From an uncultured beta proteobacterium (GTDB lineage Bacteria > Pseudomonadota > Gammaproteobacteria > Burkholderiales > Burkholderiaceae_C), in the NCBI GenBank assembly GCA_903830985.1, contig CAIKVZ010000116.1, positions 53,263-117,262 on the forward strand: DNA of 64,000 bases. The letters run 5' to 3'. Made by a program: the position numbers and the translations under genes. Positions 50,868 through 58,248 of this stretch are shown piece after piece. Below the pieces are notes generated by a model. It was not told the origin of the DNA, did no database searches, and saw nothing but the letters and a program-made list of their open reading frames with translations. How positions within the stretch are numbered: the first letter of the stretch is position 1; every line of letters begins with the position of its first letter.

Positions 50868-51342
50868 TCGCCTGTATTTACGCAGAAAGTCGACGTCGGT
50901 TGTCAATTCGAATCAAAGCTCAATGCGCGAATTCTTGGGATAGGAATTCCAGCGCCGCAGTGCATGTACTGCTCGCGTCCATCGGGGTCAATTCGCTGTC
51001 CATCTGGGAGTCAGGGCCGCATGGTGTGTTGCCGTCAGCCACGCCTGCCACGTCGCTTCGCCCCTCGCAGTGACGAGGATATTTCCACGACTCAGGGCCC
51101 GTTCACGGAAAGCCTCTCAGAGAAGAGTGCCAAGGGTGTATGCGCCCAATGCCGGCAACTACGTCAACGACTTGCGACCTCGTGGTTTCTACATTGAAGC
51201 CGCACGCCGCGACAACCCATCCAAACGGGCGGCGTCAAGCACAACGGGAAAAAATTTCAGCACCGGAAAACCTGCTCATTTGCATCGGCGCGAACGGAGC
51301 GGATTCAAACTGTGACAGGCACTTTTGAACCGCCGGCAGTGT
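50868..51342. other. 475-nt spacer without a supported gene
   Basis: Several overlapping plus-strand frames (for example 51070-51315) lack start signals and family resemblance. No T-tailed hairpin is visible. It presumably carries the promoter of the TolA/TonB-like gene and the 3' end of the CBS gene transcript. Confidence 0.5.
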
Positions 51343-51783
51343 TTATCCCATGTCGCCCGAGATGTAGTGAACCAGCTGGTTGATGGTGAACTTTTGCTCT
51401 GAGACCAGCTCATTCACCAAGTCGCCGATGGAAATCAATCCGATCACTTTGCCGCTGTCCATGACGGGCAAATGCCGCAGGCGGTTGTCGGTCATGAGCG
51501 CCATGCATTCCTCGATCGACTGATCCGGGCGCACATACATAACCCTGGCCGTCATGATGTCACGAACAGGCGTCTCTCTGGACGACAAGCCCTCCAGCGC
51601 GATCTTGCGCGCATAGTCACGTTCAGTGACGATACCCACAACCTTCGCGCCGTCCATGATCAGCAGCGCACCAATGTTCCTGTCAGCCATCAGTTTGATG
51701 GCATCAAACACGGCTGTATCGGGTGGGACCGAGTGAACTGCCTGTTCAGGCTTGGACTTTAGAATTTGTAAAACATTTCCCAT
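51343..51783 (-). CDS. Tandem CBS-domain protein
   Basis: 146 aa. Two CBS domains are visible: VHSVPPDTAVFDAIKLMADRNIGALLIMDGAKVVGIVTERDYARK (about 17-62), then MTARVMYVRPDQSIEECMALMTDNRLRHLPVMDSGKVIGLISIGDLV (about 77-125). Such Bateman modules bind adenosine nucleotides and sense energy state. No effector domain is attached. The ATG at 51783 starts MGNVLQ; 54 further upstream codons in frame have no CBS sequence. Confidence 0.93.
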   Translation of the reverse strand: MGNVLQILKSKPEQAVHSVPPDTAVFDAIKLMADRNIGALLIMDGAKVVGIVTERDYARKIALEGLSSRETPVRDIMTARVMYVRPDQSIEECMALMTDNRLRHLPVMDSGKVIGLISIGDLVNELVSEQKFTINQLVHYISGDMG

Positions 51784-51925
51784 TGGATCTTTTCCTTGGA
51801 CAGTTGTGGTGGAATCATATAGGCCAAATGCGGGCCAGAGAACAATAAATTTGAGCTTGGCGGGCCAACTGTAGAACCCGTTTCGGTCGGAGCCCGCTGC
51901 CGCCACAAGACCTGCACCCGTCTGA

Positions 51926-52213
51926 CTATGGCGCTTGTGCAGCATCGACTGCAGAAAGTTCGTCTCTCTTCGTCAAGGTAAATTCGGCGTGGGTCCCGGT
52001 CAGCAGTTGGAACATGGCAAAGATGGGTCCCGGCATATTGCGCGAATCACTCGTGCTCTCCAGCGCCTGCCAGGTTCTGGACTGAAGCCCTCCCCGGCTC
52101 CCGGCCTGCACCGGATATCCCATCAATGCTGCAGCATCCACTTGACTCAGTCCAGATTTAAGCCGCGCGGCTTTCAGCGCTTCTCCACTTGGGGCGGGCA
52201 TCTCAATGTGCAT
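51926..52213 (-). CDS. XRE-type helix-turn-helix protein, divergent
   Basis: 95 aa. SGEALKAARLKSGLSQVDAAALMGY is helices 1-3 of an XRE-type fold, and SRTWQALESTSDSRNMPGPIFAMFQLLTGTH matches the later helices seen in small plasmid or phage-type repressors. The segment between them (PVQAGSRGGLQ) is longer than usual. GAG precedes the ATG at 52213 by 8 nt. A neighbouring hypothetical gene ends 50 nt upstream on the same strand; the two may be co-transcribed. Target unknown. Confidence 0.7.
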   Translation of the reverse strand: MHIEMPAPSGEALKAARLKSGLSQVDAAALMGYPVQAGSRGGLQSRTWQALESTSDSRNMPGPIFAMFQLLTGTHAEFTLTKRDELSAVDAAQAP

Positions 52214-52263
52214 GATCATTTCTCGACTGTTGAAGTTCGTTGAACCAATGGCTTGGGCGCCCG

Positions 52264-52815
52264 TCATGCTGCAGACCCATCCATATGAAGTTGAACGACC
52301 ACTCCCTCGATGATGTGCTGATTTTCAATATCGGCATCGACCACTCTGTGGAGAAAGGCATAAGCGACGCGCCATTGAACATCAGCACACTGCAAAGACA
52401 CGGTCTTCTCATTGAGGCGAATGACTTTTCCGGTACGTTGCTGTTGATCCTTGTCGACAAACCCAAGCACGTCGCCCATGGCGACTTCGTTGCGTCCCAG
52501 GCCTTGCGCTTTGTTTTCCCTGATTTGCACATCGGAGCCATCCAGGTTGATCGCAGCGTACGAAATCAGCCAGCGTCTTGGATCATCCAGGTCCAGCACC
52601 ACCGCCTGTTTTCTGCGCATTTCGAGCAAGCGTCCCCGCCTGAGTGCGTTGGACTGGGGGTCGAAGTACTGCACTTCCTGTCCAAGCTTCAAGCGTACCT
52701 GTACCGCTTGCAGCCATCGCGGTTCGTCCAGGACACGATCAATGGCCGCACGCATTCGGTACAGATCGAAAGCCGAGGCATTGCCCAGCGACTTGATGAT
52801 CTCTGAATAATTCAT
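52264..52815 (-). CDS. Hypothetical cytosolic protein
   Basis: 183 aa. Residues 1-35 form a helix (MNYSEIIKSLGNASAFDLYRMRAAIDRVLDEP). The rest alternates short beta strands with charged turns (VRLKLGQEVQYFDPQSNALRRGRLLEMRRKQAVVLDLDD, GDVLGFVDKDQQQRTGKVIRLNEKTVSLQ). Two such SH3-like strand sets suggest KOW/Tudor-like small barrels that bind nucleic acid or peptide, but I do not recognise the family. The ATG has no strong ribosome site nearby. It is upstream of the XRE-type gene. Confidence 0.75.
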   Translation of the reverse strand: MNYSEIIKSLGNASAFDLYRMRAAIDRVLDEPRWLQAVQVRLKLGQEVQYFDPQSNALRRGRLLEMRRKQAVVLDLDDPRRWLISYAAINLDGSDVQIRENKAQGLGRNEVAMGDVLGFVDKDQQQRTGKVIRLNEKTVSLQCADVQWRVAYAFLHRVVDADIENQHIIEGVVVQLHMDGSAA

Positions 52816-52888
52816 AGGCTGATTCCAACACAGTTACGCGTGGCTGGTAGCATCAAACTCCAAGCGTCCCATGGAAGGAAATAGCGTG

Positions 52889-54490
52889 ATGATGCCACCC
52901 CTGTCCCGAATGACAACCGCCAGCTTGCTCGCACTCTGCTGCCACGCCCATGCCCAGACGCGCGCGCCGGTTGAGACTTTGTGTCGAACCCCGCAGACCT
53001 GCCTGGCCGCGAGCAGCGGATTGCTGGCACGGCCCGCAGGTGGCGGCACCAGTGAACTGGCGCGCACCCAGGACATGTTCTATTGGTTCGGGCGCATCAA
53101 CATGGCATCGACCGTGGCGAACGTCGAGCGCGGCATCATTCCCCCCGAACTCGCCGGGCCGATCTCCCGTGGCGTGGCGCATTCGATCAATCAGGGGGCT
53201 TTGCCCGGTGGCAAACGACCCACCGACGTGCTGCAGACCGAGAAGATCATCACCGACTTCGCCGGACCGGACGCGACCCTGATCCACACCGGGCGCAGTC
53301 GGCAAGACATGCACCCCACACTGACGATGGGGCAGTTGCGGGTTGAACTGCTCGACTTCACGGACCGCTTGGCCGAGCTGCGCGCGCAGTTGCTGGCGAT
53401 GGCGGACCAGAATGTCGAGACCTTCGTCCCGGCCTACACCAACGGCGTGCAGGCGATGCCGACCAGCTTGGGACAGTACCTGCTCGCGTTCGCCGACTCC
53501 TTTGCGCGCGACGGCGAGCGCATCCGCCAGGCGTGGCCGCGCATCGACCGCAGTCCGCTTGGCAGCGCGGTGCTGGCCAACTCGAGCTGGCCGCTGGACC
53601 GGGCGCGCCTGGCCGACCTGCTTGGCTTCGAGGCACTGGCCGTCAACGGCTACGACGGGACCCAGATCAGCCCCAACGATGTGGGACTCGAGGCGGCGCA
53701 GATCGCCGGGTCGACCGCGCTGCGCGTGGGCTCGCTGATGCAGGACATCCACGTCCAGTATCACCAGACCCGTCCTTGGCTGCTGCTGGTGCCGGGCAAG
53801 ACCTATACCAGCAGCGCCATGCCGCAGAAAGCCAATCCCGGGGTGATCCAGGACACGCGGGCACTGGCCAGCGATGTCGTCGCCTCGGTGCAGAACGTGG
53901 TGCTGCGGGCCCACAACGTAACGCCCGGCATGATCGACTACAAGTACAGCTGGACCGATGCACGAGCTCGCACTTTCGTGCTGGGCTCGCAAATGTTGCG
54001 CGACGCCACCGACGTGATGGCGTCGCTGCGCGTCGACCCGAAGCGCTCGCTGGAGGAACTCGAGTCTGACTGGACGACCTCCATGGAACTGGCCGAAACG
54101 CTGCAGCGCGAGAACCGTATCCCGTTTCGCGTCGGCCACCACTTTGCGTCCGAGGTGGTGTTGTATGCGCGCGAGCACGGATTGCGGCCGAAGGACTTCC
54201 CTTACGCCGAGGCGGTGCGCACCTACGCCGAAGCCGGAAAGATTTACCCACTGGTGGATTCCAGATTGCCGCTGGACGAAGCAACGTTCCGGCGCACGCT
54301 GTCGCCGGAGGCTATGGTGCGCACGCGGGTTGGCATCGGCGGGCCTCAGCCGGCTGAAGTGCGGCGCATGCTGAGCGAGGCCCAGAAACAACTTGCCTCA
54401 GACCGGCAATGGGTGAGCGAACGACGCCTGCATCTGGCCACGTCCGAAGCCAAGCTCAACGTCGCGTTCGGCGAACTGCTCAAACGCTGA
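52889..54490 (+). CDS. Exported argininosuccinate-lyase-like protein (fumarase/aspartase superfamily)
   Basis: 533 aa. The lyase core is clear: LIHTGRSRQDMHPT (about 132-145), ANSSWPLDRARLADLLGF, and the signature loop YTSSAMPQKANPG (about 304-316) with the catalytic Ser. QTEKIITDF and NGVQAMPTSLGQYLLAF also fit argininosuccinate lyase. Unlike cytosolic relatives it starts with a signal-like segment (SRMTTASLLALCCHAHAQT, residues 6-24, cleavage after AHA), so it may act in the periplasm, where argininosuccinate is not expected. The start is an ATG or GTG after GGAAGGA. The substrate is unknown, perhaps an aminopolycarboxylate-like adduct of fumarate. Confidence 0.85.
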   Translation: MMPPLSRMTTASLLALCCHAHAQTRAPVETLCRTPQTCLAASSGLLARPAGGGTSELARTQDMFYWFGRINMASTVANVERGIIPPELAGPISRGVAHSINQGALPGGKRPTDVLQTEKIITDFAGPDATLIHTGRSRQDMHPTLTMGQLRVELLDFTDRLAELRAQLLAMADQNVETFVPAYTNGVQAMPTSLGQYLLAFADSFARDGERIRQAWPRIDRSPLGSAVLANSSWPLDRARLADLLGFEALAVNGYDGTQISPNDVGLEAAQIAGSTALRVGSLMQDIHVQYHQTRPWLLLVPGKTYTSSAMPQKANPGVIQDTRALASDVVASVQNVVLRAHNVTPGMIDYKYSWTDARARTFVLGSQMLRDATDVMASLRVDPKRSLEELESDWTTSMELAETLQRENRIPFRVGHHFASEVVLYAREHGLRPKDFPYAEAVRTYAEAGKIYPLVDSRLPLDEATFRRTLSPEAMVRTRVGIGGPQPAEVRRMLSEAQKQLASDRQWVSERRLHLATSEAKLNVAFGELLKR

Positions 54491-54790
54491 GGCCGGCCTC
54501 AGAGAAACCTGCACTACGTCCGCAACTTTTTAGTGCTGCCCGAGCTGCCTTCACTTCAGCCAACATAGCAAGTGAAAGTGGGATAGGGGAAAAATCGTAG
54601 AGCCGGACTACAGAGGTTGCAGCAGTCGCCACGGTCACCCCACGGGCTGCCCAGTTGCGTGATTTTTAGGGCAATTCAGCCGTGGGGCGTGACAACCTGC
54701 TTCGTGCCCTATGCGGTTACGGTGAAAGCGTGGACCGAACATTGGCAGCCACGGCCGAAGAAGCCCAAGCATCCGCACAACTTGCATCTC
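54491..54790. other. 300-nt spacer between convergent genes
   Basis: No gene is supported. TTCACTT (54550-54556) can pair with AAGTGAA (54570-54576), a 7-bp stem with a 13-nt loop and no T-run. A frame at 54617-55078 is the reverse of the Bug receptor gene for most of its length. Confidence 0.5.
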
Positions 54791-55765
54791 TCAATCCACC
54801 TTGGCGCCAGACGCCTCCACAGCCGCGCGCCAGCGCTCGGTATCCCGGCGGACAAAATCAGCAAACTCCTGCGCAGTTCCCCCCACCACTTCAAGACCCT
54901 GGCCGGTCAGATTGCTGCGCAATGCGGGGTCAGCCAAGGCCTTGTTGATTTCCACGTTCAATCGGGCAACCGTTGTCGCTGGTGTACCTGCCGGCACCAT
55001 GATGCCCTGCCATCCGACGGCCACATAGTCCTTCAGACCCGCCTCGCCCATGGTTGGCACCTCGGGCATTACCGGTGAACGCGTGCCGCCCGAGATGGCC
55101 AGTGCCCGAATCTTGCCCGCCTTGACATGGGGCACTGCGGTGACAAGGTCGTTTGAAAGCACCTGAACCTCCTTGGCCAGGAGTGCGTTGAGCGCCGGAG
55201 CCGCCCCCTTGTAGGGAATATGGGTCATCGCAACGCCCGCCCGCACCTTGAACAATTCAACCGCGAGGTGGGGGAATGTTCCGTTGCCTGCAGATGCGTA
55301 GTTAAGCGTTCCCGGATGACTCTTGGCGAGTGCTATCAATTCACCCAAGTTCGTTGCTTTCACGTTATCTGCCACCAGCAGTAAGTTAGGCACGGTAACC
55401 ATCAAGACGACCGGCGCAAAGGCCGCTGCCGTGTCATAGGGCAAGGACTTGTACAGGCTCGGATTGATGGCGATATTGGTGTTGGCGAAGAGCAGCGTGT
55501 GCCCGTCAGCAGCAGACTTCGCCACAGTATCGGCGCCCAAAATGCCGCCTGCGCCGGGCTTGTTGTCAATCACCACAGGTTGTCCCAGGGCGGTCGACAA
55601 CCTGACGCCGATGGTGCGCGCCAACACGTCAGCGGAGCCGCCAGGTGGAAAGGGCACAACAATCCGGATCGGTTTGGACGGAAACGCCTGCGCGACTGCA
55701 GAGCCGCAGGCCAGCGCAAACAGCGCACAGAACAGATGCGCAAAGATCGGCGTGATCGGCTTCAT
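54791..55765 (-). CDS. Bug-family (tripartite tricarboxylate type) substrate-binding protein
   Basis: 324 aa. A signal peptide (cleavage after AVAQA, about 26) is followed by FPSKPIRIVVPFPPGGSADVLARTIG and IDNKPGAGGILGADTVAKS, the two ligand-loop motifs of Bug receptors, and then MTHIPYKGAAPALNALL. These periplasmic proteins bind carboxylates and other small acids; Burkholderiales carry many. No TctA/TctB genes are adjacent. The ATG overlaps the upstream hydrolase stop by 4 nt, so ligand and hydrolase substrate may be related. Confidence 0.95.
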   Translation of the reverse strand: MKPITPIFAHLFCALFALACGSAVAQAFPSKPIRIVVPFPPGGSADVLARTIGVRLSTALGQPVVIDNKPGAGGILGADTVAKSAADGHTLLFANTNIAINPSLYKSLPYDTAAAFAPVVLMVTVPNLLLVADNVKATNLGELIALAKSHPGTLNYASAGNGTFPHLAVELFKVRAGVAMTHIPYKGAAPALNALLAKEVQVLSNDLVTAVPHVKAGKIRALAISGGTRSPVMPEVPTMGEAGLKDYVAVGWQGIMVPAGTPATTVARLNVEINKALADPALRSNLTGQGLEVVGGTAQEFADFVRRDTERWRAAVEASGAKVD

Positions 55766-57453
55766 GCGGTTTCTCCTTTACCTGGAATAAACGGCAGCAG
55801 CAAGAATGAATCAAAGCCCCCGCCGAACTGGATCACGTGACGCGTCGCGATGGGGTTGCAGGTATGCACCCAAATCGGATCCTCGGCCGTCGAATCCTGT
55901 CCCCGTATGTCCAGCGCAATGCAATGCCCCTTACGAAACTGATTAGACACTTCTCGAATCTCCATCGCATATGGGTAGCTTTGACCCGGTGCCAGTTCTT
56001 CCTTGGCTGTGTGTTTCTGCCAAGGTTGGTAGGGCCTTGACTTTTCCAGGTCCAACTCACGCTGAGAGGCTCGTAGCCAACCCTTGGTCAATGTTCTTGA
56101 ACTGCCATCCGGCGCAACATCGCGCAAGGTGACAACCCAGGTGGCGTCTGACTGGTCCAGAGTGGCAGAAAAATTCAGCGCCACTGGGCCTGTCACTTCA
56201 ACATCCGTTGCAAAGGGCTCAGTTTGAAACGTGACTGCAGGAGGCAGTTGCCCAGGTGGCAAGTCAGGGTCATTCGCAAATGCGCTTTCACCCGAATCCT
56301 CAGGCCGTGTCAATGAAAGGGATCCGTTGCCAGCCAGATAAACCTTGGTCCAGTTCGTGCGGGCCAGTGGCCACTCATTCTCGAAACGGTACTCGCCGCT
56401 GCCCTTGATCAGCAACTGGATGGGCGGCTCGTCCATGATGCCGGTGTCTATCCCCTTGAGCCAGTGGTCGTACCAACGCAGAATCAAATCGTGGTGGTCG
56501 GTCCAGGGGCGCAATGGGCCAAGGCGCGACTCTGTCTCCATTACCAGCAATTTCTTGGGTGCATTGATGCCTTCGTAGGCTTGAAATGCACCCGCCAGAT
56601 GCACGGCCCAACTGGTCCAGCGAGTGACCAGGAAGGTCGGAATCCGGATTCGGTCCAACATCCGATAGGGCGAACGCTCCCAATAGAACGGGCCGTCAAA
56701 CGGTTCCAGCATCCAGCCGAACAGCAGGGGGTTCTTGTTGGGATATTTGAGTTGAATATGCAGGTACGGGGAATGCTGCACCTCCGGGGTCTGCATCAAG
56801 GCTGTGACACGGCGCTCAATCTCCAGCTGTGGCAGGTAGTCATAACTCAATGGACGCATGCCATCCACACTCACATGACCCCACCACTGGTGCCAAAACC
56901 CCTCGTTGAGCAGCCCGCCGTGGTAGACGCTCTGCCGATAGCGATCGGTCAGAGCCTCGTAGGGGACGATGGCTTTCAGATGAGGTGGTTGCTGGGCCGC
57001 CACCATATATTGCATCACGGCAAAATACGACATGCCCAGCATCCCGCAGTTGCCGTCGCACCAGGATTGTTCGGCCATCCACTCGATGATGTCGTAGCCG
57101 TCTTCCTGTTCCCGGGGTCCCTGATAGCAGTACTCGCCCTGCGAATCACCAGAGCCTCGCGCGTCTGCGATGACATGCACGTAGCCGCGACTGACAAAGA
57201 ATTCGGAGTCTCCGGCTTCGAGTCCGCCATTGCCGATCAAGGGACTGAGCGGTGACCGCTTGCCGGTGATGCGTTGCAGATCCTTGCCATAGTGAGAGTA
57301 AGACAACAGGGCCGGGTAACGGCCAGGCTGGTCGGGCAGATAGACGTCGCAGGCCAGGCGGGTGCCATCACGGGACGGAATCATGACGCCGCGCTGAACC
57401 GACATGCCGTAAACCTCTTGAGATACTTTGCTTTGCCAGTCTTGTTGAGTCAT
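55762..57453 (-). CDS. CocE/NonD-family hydrolase (peptidase S15 fold)
   Basis: 563 aa. RGVMIPSRDGTRLACDVYLPDQPGRYPALLSYSHYGKD starts the alpha/beta hydrolase domain; YVHVIADARGSGDSQGEY is the oxyanion region and GMLGMSYFAVMQY the nucleophile elbow (Ser142). The C-terminal jelly-roll (from about 400) is the X-Pro dipeptidyl-peptidase C-domain. Such enzymes cleave esters or acyl amides, including cocaine-like esters and glutaryl amides. No signal peptide, so cytosolic. It is divergent from a MarR-type regulator, which probably controls it. Confidence 0.92.
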   Translation of the reverse strand: MTQQDWQSKVSQEVYGMSVQRGVMIPSRDGTRLACDVYLPDQPGRYPALLSYSHYGKDLQRITGKRSPLSPLIGNGGLEAGDSEFFVSRGYVHVIADARGSGDSQGEYCYQGPREQEDGYDIIEWMAEQSWCDGNCGMLGMSYFAVMQYMVAAQQPPHLKAIVPYEALTDRYRQSVYHGGLLNEGFWHQWWGHVSVDGMRPLSYDYLPQLEIERRVTALMQTPEVQHSPYLHIQLKYPNKNPLLFGWMLEPFDGPFYWERSPYRMLDRIRIPTFLVTRWTSWAVHLAGAFQAYEGINAPKKLLVMETESRLGPLRPWTDHHDLILRWYDHWLKGIDTGIMDEPPIQLLIKGSGEYRFENEWPLARTNWTKVYLAGNGSLSLTRPEDSGESAFANDPDLPPGQLPPAVTFQTEPFATDVEVTGPVALNFSATLDQSDATWVVTLRDVAPDGSSRTLTKGWLRASQRELDLEKSRPYQPWQKHTAKEELAPGQSYPYAMEIREVSNQFRKGHCIALDIRGQDSTAEDPIWVHTCNPIATRHVIQFGGGFDSFLLLPFIPGKGETA

Positions 57454-57524
57454 TCTCTCTTTTTCCTAAAGCTTGTTCGCATCGAGTGAGACCCGAACAC
57501 TTGAGTTTAGGATAGAGTGCGACA

Positions 57525-57539
57525 GTTGTAATAATCAAC
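57525..57539. promoter_or_regulatory. Inverted repeat between the hydrolase and marR-type genes
   Basis: GTTG-TAATAAT-CAAC lies in the 120-nt divergent region, 35 nt before the regulator start and about 72 nt upstream of the hydrolase start. It is a plausible MarR operator, but short. Confidence 0.35.
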
Positions 57540-57573
57540 CATCACGGGTAGAAACCCGAAGCGTGGCAAACAA

Positions 57574-58092
57574 ATGTCTCTCGAAACACCGAAGCGGCTG
57601 GATGAATTGTTGAATTACCGGCTTGCTCGTCTGCTGGCAAAGAGCAGCGCGCCAGGAATCCGACTATTTGAGGGAAGTTATGGAGTTTCGAGACGTGAAT
57701 GGCGTCTGGTTGGGCTGGTGGAAGTTTATGGTGCGATGTCGCCGTCAGAACTGGCCGAACTGGCTCACCTCGACCGTCCATGCGTTTCTCGGGCCATTAC
57801 AGAGCTGGTAGGCAAAGGATTGCTGGTGCGAACCAGCGTTCCAAACGACGCCCGTCGAGCTCAAATTGATATTACCCGTAAGGGCAAAAAATTGTACGAA
57901 GTTGTATTTCCGCAAGTAGTCCACATCAACAATGCCGTGCTGAGCGTCTTGAACGCTGAACAACTCACCGTATTCGACAGGATTCTCGACTTGCTTACCC
58001 AATCCGCGGAAAACGTGGCGCGGTCGACGCCGGTGATTGGTAATGCTTCACGTCACCTGGGCGGTCTGCGCTTGATGCCGGACTTGAATTGA
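57574..58092 (+). CDS. MarR-family transcriptional regulator
   Basis: 172 aa. The winged helix is recognisable in WRLVGLVEVYGAMSPSELAELAHLDRPCVSRAITELVGKGLLVRTSVPNDARRAQIDITRKGKKLYEVVFPQ (about 46-115): recognition helix DRPCVSRAITEL and wing PNDARRAQI. Flanking helices make the dimer interface. It is divergent from the CocE-type hydrolase and Bug receptor and 156 nt upstream of the DUF6351-like gene; it likely senses their common substrate, a small aromatic or ester-type acid. Confidence 0.92.
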   Translation: MSLETPKRLDELLNYRLARLLAKSSAPGIRLFEGSYGVSRREWRLVGLVEVYGAMSPSELAELAHLDRPCVSRAITELVGKGLLVRTSVPNDARRAQIDITRKGKKLYEVVFPQVVHINNAVLSVLNAEQLTVFDRILDLLTQSAENVARSTPVIGNASRHLGGLRLMPDLN

Positions 58093-58168
58093 GTGCCTCT
58101 CCAGAGCTTAAAAAAAAATTTGAGGGCGTCATTCAACCCGCGTCGGGTTTATCCTTATGACAATTGTT

Positions 58169-58198
58169 TTGTACAACGATCGCACTCTGTCCTAGACT
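58169..58198 (+). promoter_or_regulatory. Candidate promoter with palindromic site before the DUF6351-like gene
   Basis: TTGTACAA (58169-58176) is an 8-bp palindrome. Its first six bases (TTGTAC) can serve as a -35 for TAGACT (58193-58198) at 18 nt. A MarR-type repressor gene lies immediately upstream, and binding at the palindrome would block the promoter. Confidence 0.35.
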
Positions 58199-58248
58199 GA
58201 AACGTCCGCGTCGCATTTGATGTGGACGACTATTTCAAAGGAGACAGA

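Noticed and set aside
52853..54391. 512-codon minus-strand frame opposite the lyase-like gene
   Set aside because: A shadow of the exported lyase-like gene, with no start signal or motif.
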